Source: Cellulosimicrobium cellulans (GTDB lineage Bacteria > Actinomycetota > Actinomycetes > Actinomycetales > Cellulomonadaceae). Taken from it: a DNA stretch of 64,000 nt. The stretch spans positions 124,001-188,000 of the forward strand of contig NZ_BJNZ01000004.1 in NCBI RefSeq assembly GCF_006539945.1, in the 5' to 3' direction. Below the pieces are notes generated by a model. That model had not been told where the DNA came from. It made no database searches and saw nothing but the letters and a program-made list of their open reading frames with translations. Both the position numbers and the translations under genes were made by a program. Every line of letters begins with the position of its first letter. Position 1 is the stretch's first letter. Below are positions 55,211 through 63,608 of this stretch, one piece after another.

Positions 55211-57991
55211 ATGGCTTCGCTCTTCGAGAACCTCCCGCTGCCCGGCCTCGACACGCTGTTCGACGGCCCGCGCGTCGACCACGGCGGCGAGTCCCGCCTC
55301 CCGCGGACCGCCCCGCGCTGGACCGACGACCCGGCCGTGCCCGACGGCGCGGGCTCGCCCGCCGAGGACGGTGGGAGCAGGTCGGGGGGCGCCGGCTCGT
55401 CACCGGGAACGGGGGAGCGCACGGGCCGGTACGCGCACCTCGACCCCGACGCGTTGCTCGACGGGCTCAACCCGCAGCAGCGCGAGGCCGTCGTGCACGC
55501 GGGCGGGCCGCTGCTCATCGTGGCGGGCGCCGGGTCGGGCAAGACGCGCGTGCTCACGCACCGCATCGCGTACCTGCTCGCCACGCGCCGGTCCAACGCC
55601 GGCCAGATCCTCGCGATCACCTTCACCAACAAGGCCGCGGCAGAGATGCGCGAGCGCGTCGAGACGCTCGTCGGGCCGTCGGCGCGGAACATGTGGGTCT
55701 CGACGTTCCACTCCGCGTGCGTGCGCATCCTGCGGCGCGAGGCCAAGACGCTCGGGCTGCGGTCGAGCTTCTCCATCTACGACGCCGCGGACTCCCAGCG
55801 GCTCATCACGCTCGTGACGCGCGAGCTGGACCTCGACCCCAAGAAGTACCCGGCGCGGTCGCTCGCCAACAAGATCTCGGACCTCAAGAACGAGCTCATC
55901 GACCCCGAGACCTACGCGCGCGACTCCGGCGCCCACGCGACGGACGACGGTCTCGCGGCGCGGGCCGGCCAGCACGGCGCGAACGTGCCCGAGTTCGACC
56001 AGGTGCTCGCCGACGTCTACACGCGCTACCAGGCCCGGCTCGTCGCCGCGAGCGCGCTCGACTTCGACGACATCATCATGACGACGGTCAACCTGCTCCA
56101 GGCGTTCCCCGCCGTCGCGGAGCACTACCGCCGCCGGTTCCGCCACGTGCTCGTCGACGAGTACCAGGACACCAACCACGCGCAGTACGTGCTCGTGCGC
56201 GAGCTCGCGGGCGTCGGCGAGGACTCCGCCGCGACCGACGCCGCGACGAGCGGCACGGGCGAGGCGCAGGTCCCCGCGCTCGACCCGGCCGAGCTCACCG
56301 TCGTCGGTGACGCCGACCAGTCGATCTACGCGTTCCGTGGTGCCACGATCCGCAACATCCTCGAGTTCGAGGCCGACTACCCGGACGCCCGCACCATCCT
56401 GCTCGAGCAGAACTACCGCTCGACCCAGAACATCCTCTCGGCCGCCAACGCCGTCATCTCGCGCAACCCCGACCGCAAGCCCAAGCGCCTGTGGACCGAC
56501 TCGGGCGCGGGCGCGAAGGTCATCGGCTACGTCGCGGACAACGAGCACGAGGAGGCGCGGTTCGTCGCCGAGGAGATCGACCGCCTGGGCGACTCCGACG
56601 GCGTGCGCCCCGGCGACGTCGCGGTGTTCTACCGGACGAACGCGCAGTCCCGCGCGCTGGAGGAGGTGCTCATCCGCGTCGGCCTGCCGTACAAGGTCGT
56701 CGGCGGCACGCGCTTCTACGAGCGGCGCGAGGTCAAGGACGCCGTCGCGTACCTGCGCGCGATCGACAACCTCGACGACGACGTCAACCTGCGCCGCGTG
56801 CTCAACACGCCCAAGCGGGGCCTGGGGGACCGGGCAGAGGGCGCCGTCGCGGCGCTCGCGGACCGCGAGCGCATCTCGTTCGGTGCCGCGCTCGCCCGGA
56901 TCGACGAGATCCCCGGCCTGACCAACCGCACGCTCAACCCCCTGCGCGCCTTCGTCGAGCTCATGACCGGGCTGCGCGAGCTCGCGGACTCCGGCGCGAG
57001 CCCGTCCGAGATCCTCGGCGCCGTCCTCGACCGCACGGGCTACCTCGCCGAGCTGCGCGCGAGCGACGACCCGCAGGACGCGACGCGCGTCGAGAACCTC
57101 GCCGAGCTGCACGCCGTCGCGACGGAGTTCACGGAGCTCGACCCCGAGGGCACGCTGTCCGACTTCCTCGAGCGCGTCTCGCTCGTCGCGGACGCCGACC
57201 AGATCCCCGCGGACGACGGCGACGACGAGGACGCCGAGGGCGAGGAGAAGGAGGACCCGGGCGTCGTCACGCTCATGACGCTCCACACGGCCAAGGGCCT
57301 CGAGTTCCCCGTCGTGTTCCTCACCGGCATGGAGGACGGCACGTTCCCGCACATGCGGTCCTTGCACGACGACGCCGAGCTCGCCGAGGAGCGCCGCCTC
57401 GCCTACGTGGGCATCACCCGCGCGCGCGAGCGGCTCTACGTGTCCCGGTCCGCGGTGCGGTCCGCGTGGGGCATGGCCAACGAGTTCCCGCCCAGCCGGT
57501 TCCTCGAGGAGATCCCCGAGGAGCTGTGGGACTGGCGGCGGCGCGAGTCGTCGATGGCGACCCTGCGCGCGGGCGGGTCGGTCTGGGGCCGCGGCTCGGG
57601 TTCGGGCTCGTGGTCCGCGTCGCGGTCCGGGTCGTGGTCGGGGGCACGGTCCGGGGCCGACGACGACGGGTCTGCCATCCGCGGCCCTCGTTCCTCGGGC
57701 CGCTCCCGCCAGACCCGCCACGACCCGTCGTCGTCGGCCCCGGCCCGCGCCGCGTTCGGCTCACCTTCGGGGTCCGGCGCCGGTGGGGCGAAGTTCGGGT
57801 CGGCGACGCCGCGCGCCGACGGGGACGTGCCGAACCTCGCCGTCGGTGACAAGGTCACGCACGACGCCTACGGGCTCGGGACGGTCGTCTCGCTCGAGGG
57901 GGCGGGACCGAACGCCGTCGCGAAGATCGACTTCGGCGCGGACGGGACCAAGCGGCTGCTGCTGAGGTACTCGCCCGTCACGAAGCTCTGA
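55211..57991 (+). CDS. pcrA: UvrD/PcrA-type superfamily I DNA helicase
   Basis: ATP-driven 3'-5' DNA helicase, 926 residues. A non-conserved N-terminal extension (about 75 residues, Gly/Pro-rich) precedes motif I VAGAGSGKTRVL (about 101), motif Ia TFTNKAA, motif II VDEYQDTN, motif III GDADQSIYAFRGA, LLEQNYRST (IV), and motif V/VI TLHTAKGLEFPVV and YVGITRARERLYV. The C-terminus carries a Ser/Arg-rich linker (about 770-850) and an RNAP-interacting-type tail (VGDKVTHDAYGLGTVVSLEG, ... KRLLLRYSPVTKL). PcrA/UvrD works in replication restart, repair and transcription-coupled repair. ATG 55211 is 9 bases after a TAGGCT box. Confidence 0.96.
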   Translation: MASLFENLPLPGLDTLFDGPRVDHGGESRLPRTAPRWTDDPAVPDGAGSPAEDGGSRSGGAGSSPGTGERTGRYAHLDPDALLDGLNPQQREAVVHAGGPLLIVAGAGSGKTRVLTHRIAYLLATRRSNAGQILAITFTNKAAAEMRERVETLVGPSARNMWVSTFHSACVRILRREAKTLGLRSSFSIYDAADSQRLITLVTRELDLDPKKYPARSLANKISDLKNELIDPETYARDSGAHATDDGLAARAGQHGANVPEFDQVLADVYTRYQARLVAASALDFDDIIMTTVNLLQAFPAVAEHYRRRFRHVLVDEYQDTNHAQYVLVRELAGVGEDSAATDAATSGTGEAQVPALDPAELTVVGDADQSIYAFRGATIRNILEFEADYPDARTILLEQNYRSTQNILSAANAVISRNPDRKPKRLWTDSGAGAKVIGYVADNEHEEARFVAEEIDRLGDSDGVRPGDVAVFYRTNAQSRALEEVLIRVGLPYKVVGGTRFYERREVKDAVAYLRAIDNLDDDVNLRRVLNTPKRGLGDRAEGAVAALADRERISFGAALARIDEIPGLTNRTLNPLRAFVELMTGLRELADSGASPSEILGAVLDRTGYLAELRASDDPQDATRVENLAELHAVATEFTELDPEGTLSDFLERVSLVADADQIPADDGDDEDAEGEEKEDPGVVTLMTLHTAKGLEFPVVFLTGMEDGTFPHMRSLHDDAELAEERRLAYVGITRARERLYVSRSAVRSAWGMANEFPPSRFLEEIPEELWDWRRRESSMATLRAGGSVWGRGSGSGSWSASRSGSWSGARSGADDDGSAIRGPRSSGRSRQTRHDPSSSAPARAAFGSPSGSGAGGAKFGSATPRADGDVPNLAVGDKVTHDAYGLGTVVSLEGAGPNAVAKIDFGADGTKRLLLRYSPVTKL

Positions 57992-57996
57992 CGCGT

Positions 57997-58026
57997 CGGG
58001 CGCTCGCCCGGCCGGTCGAGCGCCCG
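57997..58026. terminator. Hairpin terminator after pcrA
   Basis: Perfect 10-bp stem (57997-58006 with 58017-58026) and a 10-base loop between convergent genes. Confidence 0.75.
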
Positions 58027-58050
58027 TGCGCGTCTCGGGCTTCCGCGGTC

Positions 58051-58761
58051 TCAGCCGATCGTGCCGAGCGCGCGGTAGGCGAGGACGAACGCCGTCGCGA
58101 CGACGGCGGTGCCTCCCGCGGCGAGCGCGACCGGGGCGGTGCCGCGCAGTCGCCGGGCGAGCACGGCGGCGAGCAGCACGAGCGACGCGAGCCCGATCAC
58201 GACCCAGTACGTGGCGCCCGTCGTCTCGACGACTGCCGTGAGCCCGTACACGGACTCGCCGAGACCGATGCCCGCGAGCACCGCCGTGCCGAGGGCCGCG
58301 CGCGCTCCCGCGCGCCACAGCCACGCCGCGGCGACTCCGACGAACGGGCCGACGACGAGGCCGACCACCCCGAACAGCGTCGGGTCGTAGAAGAACCCGC
58401 GCAGGTCGGCGGCGACCGTGTACCCGAGGGTGAGCAGCACGAAGCTCGCCGCGCCCAGCACGGCGGCGTGCCAGGTCCGCGTCCTCAGGTCGCGGGCTGC
58501 CCAGGCGACGAGGAGCGCCGTGAGCAGGGTCCAGCCGCTCGCCGAGTTCGCGAAGGGTGCCGCGGCGTCGGGCAGGAAGCCCTGGGCGTACGAGGTCAGC
58601 CCGCCGAGCAGGAAGCTCGCGGCGAGCACGACGGCGCCCCTCGCCCAGGGCTGGCCGACGAGGGTCGGGGACCCCGCGGCGCGGCCGAGGTCGGAGCGCG
58701 CGCGGAGCTCGGAGCGGGAGCGGTCGTCGGGGCGGTCGTGGAGCGAGGTCACGTCAGGCAC
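58051..58761 (-). CDS. DUF6518-like multi-pass membrane protein
   Basis: 236 residues with six to seven hydrophobic helices, starting after a polar N-terminus (about 1-35). Landmarks such as SYAQGFLPDAAAPFANSASGW, VLLTLGYTVAADLRGF and GIGLGESVYG fit the DUF6518 family, of unknown function. The GTG at 58761 is 6 bases after a TACCGT -10 box on the minus strand (58773-58768), so it is leaderless. Convergent with pcrA. Confidence 0.75.
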   Translation of the reverse strand: MPDVTSLHDRPDDRSRSELRARSDLGRAAGSPTLVGQPWARGAVVLAASFLLGGLTSYAQGFLPDAAAPFANSASGWTLLTALLVAWAARDLRTRTWHAAVLGAASFVLLTLGYTVAADLRGFFYDPTLFGVVGLVVGPFVGVAAAWLWRAGARAALGTAVLAGIGLGESVYGLTAVVETTGATYWVVIGLASLVLLAAVLARRLRGTAPVALAAGGTAVVATAFVLAYRALGTIG

Positions 58762-58884
58762 CCCTCGACGGTAGGCGCGTGGTCGCGGCGAGGCGTCACC
58801 CCGTCGTCGGGCACGGGCGGGCGAGGCGTCCTACCGTGGCAGGACGACCGAGCCCCGAGGTGCAGGGGACCGGTCGCGCCGGGG

Positions 58885-59460
58885 TCAGGAGGCCTGGCGG
58901 TGCCGCGCTGCGAGCGCGGCGCGCAGGCCTGCGACGTCGGAGCCCGCCTCCGCGAGCGCGTCGACCAGCGCTCGGTGCGCCGTCGAGCCCTTCGCGCGGG
59001 CGACCGCGGCGAGGACGTGGCCGGAGTCGATGGTGCGCGACCCCTCGTGCACGGCCTCGCGCAGCGAGAGCTCGAGCGCCTTCTTCGCCTCGGGCGTGAA
59101 CGGGATGTGCGACGGGCGCTTGCGCCGCCCGCGCCGGCGTCCGTCGTCGCCCGCGCGGTCGAGCGCGCCGGGCCCGAACGCGGCGTCGGTGCGCGCACGG
59201 ATCTCGTCGAGGTCGATCCCGAGGGCCGCGAGCGCGGGGCCGTCGAGCGTGTCGTGGCGGCGCGCGGAGTCGGCGTGCCGCTCGAGCGAGTCGGCGTCGA
59301 CGCCGACCGTCGCGAGCGCGGCCGCGCCCGCGCCGCCGTCCTGACGGGCGAGGGCGAGGAGCAGGTGCACGGCGTCGATGGCGTCGTCGCCGCGCGAGCG
59401 TGCCATCTCCTGGGCGCCGACCACCGTCTCGCGGGCGTCGGCGGCGAAGCGTTCGAACAT
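58885..59460 (-). CDS. Clp N-terminal-domain protein without ATPase
   Basis: 191 residues. Two Clp-N (ClpA/ClpC N-domain) repeats are visible: MFERFAADARETVVGAQEMA with VHLLLALAR (about 1-60), and FTPEAKKALELSLREAVHEG with DSGHVLAAVAR (about 118-170). No AAA+ module follows, so it is a stand-alone adaptor-like protein that could compete for or deliver substrates to ClpC. GAGGAGG lies before the ATG at 59460, and the gene is 1 base from the HTH regulator stop, forming a two-gene operon. Confidence 0.88.
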   Translation of the reverse strand: MFERFAADARETVVGAQEMARSRGDDAIDAVHLLLALARQDGGAGAAALATVGVDADSLERHADSARRHDTLDGPALAALGIDLDEIRARTDAAFGPGALDRAGDDGRRRGRRKRPSHIPFTPEAKKALELSLREAVHEGSRTIDSGHVLAAVARAKGSTAHRALVDALAEAGSDVAGLRAALAARHRQAS

Positions 59461-59461
59461 G

Positions 59462-59683
59462 TCATGACCTCCTCGTGGTCCGGGGCGCCCCGTACTTCTT
59501 GTGCACGGCCTGACGCGAGACGCCGAGCCGGTCGGCGATCTCCTGCCACGACCAGCCGAGCGCTCGGGCGTGCTCGACCTGCAGCGCCTCGAGGCGCTCG
59601 GCGAGCACGCGCAGCGACCGCACGGCGCGAAGTCCCGTGTCGGGATCGGTGCTGCTCGCGGCGTCCATGTCGACGGGTTCCAT
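59462..59683 (-). CDS. Small HTH regulator coupled to the Clp-N protein
   Basis: 73 residues. The C-terminal half has a helix-turn-helix (WSWQEIADRLGVSRQAVHKKYG, in one read of 22 positions, residues about 46-67); the N-terminal half is an amphipathic helix (LRAVRSLRVLAERLEALQVE). ATG 59683 is fixed by a strong leaderless promoter: TTGACA, 18-bp spacer, TAGATT, 7 bases. Two GTCAA-N6-TTGAC palindromes cover this promoter, so autoregulation is likely. First gene of the pair with the Clp-N protein. Confidence 0.85.
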   Translation of the reverse strand: MEPVDMDAASSTDPDTGLRAVRSLRVLAERLEALQVEHARALGWSWQEIADRLGVSRQAVHKKYGAPRTTRRS

Positions 59684-59687
59684 GGAT

Positions 59688-59731
59688 GTCAATCTAGGTT
59701 GACGAGCGCAGGGCTGTCAACACACGTTGAC
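59688..59731 (-). promoter_or_regulatory. Promoter and two GTCAA-N6-TTGAC operators of the HTH/Clp-N operon
   Basis: Operator 1 at 59688-59703 and operator 2 at 59716-59731, both GTCAA-N6-TTGAC, 28 bp centre to centre. On the minus strand, -35 TTGACA (59720-59715) lies in operator 2 and -10 TAGATT (59696-59691) in operator 1. Binding at either site would occlude RNA polymerase. Confidence 0.8.
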
Positions 59732-60173
59732 GGCGGACGCCGGCCCGGTCGCCGCGACCGGTCGACTACTGGCGTGCCGCCGCGCGGCACGAGCGCGCGG
59801 CACGTCGATCCACGTGCGCGACGTCGGGTCGGAGTGCACGGCGTTCGTCAGCGTCCTCGGGTCCGTCCGCGACGGCCGCGGTGACCTCGGCGCCGGCATG
59901 CTCGGCGCGAACAACGTCACGCTGCTCGACGGCGGCGTGCGCGTCTACCCGGTGGACTACCTCGTCGACCCCGACGTCTACACCGACCAGCAGCGCAGCA
60001 CGCTCGCCGATCTTCAGGTGGGCTCGCTGGAGTCGGGAACCACGGCACGCGTGACGGTCGTCTGGCCGGACGTGGGCGCCGACACCGTGGTCGTCGACGT
60101 GCCGGACGGATCCACGGAGGTCACGGACGGCAGCACGCCGGTGCGGTTCGTGGACGTGCCCGTCACCGGCTGA
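59727..60173 (+). pseudogene. Fragment of an extracellular-type protein without a convincing start
   Basis: The frame encodes 148 residues, of which about 30-148 look like a beta-rich extracellular domain (IHVRDVGSECTAFVSVLGS, GGVRVYPVDYLVDPDVYTDQ, TARVTVVWPDVGADTVVV). No signal peptide, ATG or ribosome site is seen; the first possible start is a TTG inside the operator of the divergent gene. It may be the 3' remnant of a longer secreted protein gene or use a start near GTG 59814. Family not recognised. Confidence 0.45.
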
Positions 60174-60270
60174 CCCCGGTACCGCCCGGACGCGCGCCGC
60201 GTGACGAACGGAACACGCGGCGGCAGCCGTCGTCCGTCGCCGAGCGATAGGAGCCCCGGCCTTCCCGGGC

Positions 60271-60305
60271 TACCCTGTACGGGGATGTCTTGATGTCGAG
60301 ACATC
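60271..60305 (+). promoter_or_regulatory. sucC promoter and inverted repeat in its leader
   Basis: A -10-like TACCCT (60271-60276) is followed by a perfect 7-bp inverted repeat GATGTCT / AGACATC (60284-60290, 60299-60305) around TGATGTCG, starting about where transcription should begin. It could be an operator or an mRNA hairpin. The leader before sucC is about 65 bases, unlike the leaderless genes nearby. Confidence 0.5.
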
Positions 60306-60348
60306 GGTCATGCCGCACACGGCGCATCAGACGGAAGGACGCAGCAGG

Positions 60349-61518
60349 GTGGACCTGTTCGAATACCAGGCGCGCGACATCTTCGAGAAGCACGGCGTGC
60401 CCGTGCTGGGCGGGGTCGTCGCGACGACGCCCGAGGAGGCCCGCGCGGGCGCCGAGAAGCTCGGCGGCGGCACCGTGGTCGTCAAGGCCCAGGTGAAGAC
60501 CGGCGGCCGCGGCAAGGCCGGCGGCGTCAAGCTCGCCCACTCACCCGAGGAGACCGCCGAGAAGGCGTCCGAGATCCTCGGCATGGACATCAAGGGCCAC
60601 ACGGTCCACCGCGTCATGGTCGCCCAGGGCGCCAAGATCGCCGAGGAGTTCTACTTCTCGGTGCTCCTCGACCGGTCGAACCGCAACTACCTCGCCATGT
60701 GCTCCGTCGAGGGCGGCATGGAGATCGAGCAGCTGGCGGTCGAGCGCCCCGAGGCGCTCGCCAAGGTCGCGGTCGACCCGATCGTCGGCATCGACGAGGC
60801 CAAGGCGCGCGAGATCGTCGACGCCGCCGGCTTCGCCGAGGAGCTCAAGGCCCCGGTCGCGGCGGTCATCCAGAAGCTCTGGACCGTCTTCACGGCCGAG
60901 GACGCGACGCTCGTCGAGGTGAACCCGCTCGTCCGCACCGAGGACGGCTCGATCATCGCCCTCGACGGCAAGGTCACGCTGGACGACAACGCGTCGGAGG
61001 TCCGTCACCCGGACCACGAGGCGCTGGAGGACAAGGAGTCGACCGACCCGCTCGAGGCCAAGGCCAAGGCGAACGGCCTCAACTACGTCAAGCTCGACGG
61101 CGAGGTCGGCATCATCGGCAACGGCGCGGGGCTCGTCATGAGCACGCTCGACGTCGTCGCGTACGCCGGTGAGGCCCACGGCGGCGTGAAGCCGGCCAAC
61201 TTCCTCGACATCGGCGGCGGCGCCAACGCACAGGTCATGGCCAACGGCCTCGATGTCATCCTCAACGACCCGCAGGTCAAGTCGGTGTTCGTCAACGTCT
61301 TCGGCGGCATCACCGCGTGCGACGAGGTGGCCAAGGGCATCGTGGGCGCGCTCGAGATCCTCGGCGACGAGGCGTCCAAGCCGCTCGTCGTGCGCCTCGA
61401 CGGCAACAACGTGGACCTCGGCCGCGCGATCCTGCGCGAGGCGAACCACCCGCTCGTGACCCTCGCCGAGACCATGGACGGCGGGGCCGACAAGGCTGCC
61501 GAGCTGGCCAACGCCTGA
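60349..61518 (+). CDS. sucC: Succinyl-CoA synthetase beta subunit
   Basis: Beta subunit of succinate-CoA ligase (ADP or GDP forming), TCA cycle, cytoplasmic. 389 residues, normal. Motifs: [36 protein letters not shown] (ATP-grasp), [37 protein letters not shown] and the C-terminal [13 protein letters not shown]. The GTG at 60349 has AAGGA about 9 bases upstream. sucD follows 37 bases later in the same operon. Confidence 0.98.
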   Translation: MDLFEYQARDIFEKHGVPVLGGVVATTPEEARAGAEKLGGGTVVVKAQVKTGGRGKAGGVKLAHSPEETAEKASEILGMDIKGHTVHRVMVAQGAKIAEEFYFSVLLDRSNRNYLAMCSVEGGMEIEQLAVERPEALAKVAVDPIVGIDEAKAREIVDAAGFAEELKAPVAAVIQKLWTVFTAEDATLVEVNPLVRTEDGSIIALDGKVTLDDNASEVRHPDHEALEDKESTDPLEAKAKANGLNYVKLDGEVGIIGNGAGLVMSTLDVVAYAGEAHGGVKPANFLDIGGGANAQVMANGLDVILNDPQVKSVFVNVFGGITACDEVAKGIVGALEILGDEASKPLVVRLDGNNVDLGRAILREANHPLVTLAETMDGGADKAAELANA

Positions 61519-61555
61519 TCGCCCGAAGACGCGGAAAGCTGAGACAGAGAACACC

Positions 61556-62446
61556 ATGTCGATCTACCTGAACTCCGACTCCAAGATCATCGTCCAGGGC
61601 ATCACCGGCGGGATGGGTGCCAAGCACACCGCCCTCATGCTCGACTCGGGCGCGCAGATCGTCGGCGGCGTCAACGCCCGCAAGGCCGGCACGACCGTCA
61701 CGCACAAGGACCACGAGGGCAACGACGTCACGCTCCCGGTGTTCGGTACCGTGGCCGAGGCCATGGCCGAGACCGGTGCGAACGTGTCGGTCCTCTTCGT
61801 CCCGCCGGCGTTCACCAAGGACGCCGCGATCGAGGCCGTCGACGCCGAGATGCCGCTCATCGTCGTCATCACCGAGGGCGTCCCCGTCCAGGACACGGCC
61901 GAGGTCTGGGCCTACTTGCAGGGCAAGAAGACGCGCATGATCGGCCCGAACTGCCCCGGCATCATCACGCCGGGCGAGTCGCTCGCCGGCATCACCCCGC
62001 ACACCATCACGGGCAAGGGCCCGGTCGGTCTCGTGTCGAAGTCGGGCACGCTGACCTACCAGATGATGTACGAGCTCAAGGACCTCGGGTTCTCGACCGC
62101 CATCGGCATCGGCGGCGACCCGATCGTCGGCACCACGCACATCGACGCGCTCGAGGCGTTCGAGAACGACCCCGAGACCAAGGCGATCGTCATGATCGGC
62201 GAGATCGGCGGCGACGCCGAGGAGCGTGCCGCGGCGTACATCAAGGAGCACGTCACGAAGCCGGTCGTCGGCTACGTCGCGGGCTTCACCGCCCCCGAGG
62301 GCAAGACGATGGGCCACGCCGGCGCGATCGTCTCCGGCTCCGCGGGCACCGCGCAGGCCAAGAAGGAGGCCCTCGAGGCCGTCGGCGTCAAGGTCGGCAA
62401 GACGCCGTCCGAGACCGCCGCGCTCCTGCGCGAGGTCCTCGCCTGA
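61556..62446 (+). CDS. sucD: Succinyl-CoA synthetase alpha subunit
   Basis: Alpha subunit of succinate-CoA ligase, carrying the phospho-histidine and CoA site. 296 residues. Motifs: [19 protein letters not shown] (CoA loop, about 9), [47 protein letters not shown] and the active-site His in [11 protein letters not shown] (about 250). The stop is followed by a hairpin terminator. Operon with sucC. Confidence 0.98.
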   Translation: MSIYLNSDSKIIVQGITGGMGAKHTALMLDSGAQIVGGVNARKAGTTVTHKDHEGNDVTLPVFGTVAEAMAETGANVSVLFVPPAFTKDAAIEAVDAEMPLIVVITEGVPVQDTAEVWAYLQGKKTRMIGPNCPGIITPGESLAGITPHTITGKGPVGLVSKSGTLTYQMMYELKDLGFSTAIGIGGDPIVGTTHIDALEAFENDPETKAIVMIGEIGGDAEERAAAYIKEHVTKPVVGYVAGFTAPEGKTMGHAGAIVSGSAGTAQAKKEALEAVGVKVGKTPSETAALLREVLA

Positions 62447-62490
62447 CCCTGGCTCCACCGCAGGACCCCTGACCCGGGTCCACGCACCCG

Positions 62491-62524
62491 ACGCCCCGCG
62501 ACCGCTCCGCCGGCCGCGGGGCGT
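62491..62524. terminator. Hairpin terminator after sucD
   Basis: A 14-bp stem with one mismatch (62491-62504 with 62511-62524) and CTCCGC loop; also faces the convergent acyltransferase gene. Confidence 0.75.
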
Positions 62525-62549
62525 CGTGCGTCCGGGCCGGTGCCCGACG

Positions 62550-63608
62550 TCAGGGGGCCGGGTCGCGGTCGCCGCTCGGGACCGTCGGCGCCCCCGAGGC
62601 GGCGAGCCACGCGTCGAGGCGCGCCCACTGCGCGTAGAGCCACGCGGCGCGCTCCTCGTCGCCCGCCGGGAGCGCCGCGCGCGGCGTCGCCCAGATCTTG
62701 AGCGTCAGGCGCTTGTCCATCGGCAGCTCGCGCCAGATGTCGCGCACGGTGACCAGCCGCTCGAGGCCGGTGTGCGCGACGACCGCCACGCCCGTCGTCG
62801 GCGACGCGTCGAGCGCGGCGAGGAACCCGCCGACGTGCGGTGCCATGACGTGCGGCATCCCCTCGGCCAGCGCGGCGAGGTCGTCCTCCCCGGTGGAGCG
62901 CAGCGCCGCGATGCGCGCGTCGCGGCGACGCGGCGTGACGTTCCCGCCCTCGGGGAAGAGCAGCACGGCGGAGTCCGGCGCGAGGTCGGTGGCAAGAGCG
63001 GCGACCGCCTCGCTGCCCGACGGCGCACCGTGCGGACGCCGCGAGCGCGGCACCACGAAGTACGCCGGGACGCGGTGCAGCAGGACGTCGATCGCGGGGT
63101 CCCACTGGAGGGTGTCCTTGAGCACGACGCGCGGCTCGCGTCCCGCCGCGTTGACGATGCGGTCCATGAGGACGAACGAGTCGCCGGGCCCGGCGTGGCG
63201 GCTCACCACGAGCACCGGCGCCCCGTCGAGCCCGTCGGCCTCGCTGAGGTCGACGTCGATCCGCAGCCGCAGCGTCCAGCGCACCTGCCAGAACAGCACC
63301 GAGAGCATCGTGCCGGCGAGACGGACGTGCGCGCGCCGGAACGCCGGACGGTCCAGGGCCCGTCCGAAGCCTGAGCCCACCCAGAGGCCGAACAGCGCGA
63401 CGAGGGCGGCGGCGTCCCACACGACGTAGAAGCTCGCGAGCCACAGGACGCGCGGCGCGCGCAGCCGGCCGGGCAGCGCCCAGCTCACGATGCCGCCGAC
63501 GAGCAGGACGAGCATGACGCTCGTCGGGACGAGCAGGACCGCGAGGACGACGACGGCCGGCGCGAGCAGCAGCCGGCGGACCCAGCGCGGCGGCGGCGCG
63601 ACGTTCAC
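62550..63608 (-). CDS. 1-acyl-sn-glycerol-3-phosphate acyltransferase-like protein
   Basis: 352 residues. Two to three hydrophobic segments at the N-terminus (LLLAPAVVVLAVLLVPTSVM, WLASFYVVWDAAALVALFGL) anchor a PlsC-type domain: HX4D motif in SRHAGPGDSF (about 144), VLKDTLQWDP, and LLFPEGGNVTPRRR (motif III). It probably acylates lysophosphatidic acid or a related lipid at the inner membrane; an N-terminal extension is unlike classical PlsC. The start is GTG 63608, overlapping the patatin-like gene stop (GTGA). Confidence 0.87.
   Translation of the reverse strand: MNVAPPPRWVRRLLLAPAVVVLAVLLVPTSVMLVLLVGGIVSWALPGRLRAPRVLWLASFYVVWDAAALVALFGLWVGSGFGRALDRPAFRRAHVRLAGTMLSVLFWQVRWTLRLRIDVDLSEADGLDGAPVLVVSRHAGPGDSFVLMDRIVNAAGREPRVVLKDTLQWDPAIDVLLHRVPAYFVVPRSRRPHGAPSGSEAVAALATDLAPDSAVLLFPEGGNVTPRRRDARIAALRSTGEDDLAALAEGMPHVMAPHVGGFLAALDASPTTGVAVVAHTGLERLVTVRDIWRELPMDKRLTLKIWATPRAALPAGDEERAAWLYAQWARLDAWLAASGAPTVPSGDRDPAP

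Noticed and set aside
57414-57858. Minus-strand frames opposite the pcrA linker
   Set aside because: They mirror the Ser/Arg-rich low-complexity linker of PcrA and have no independent support.
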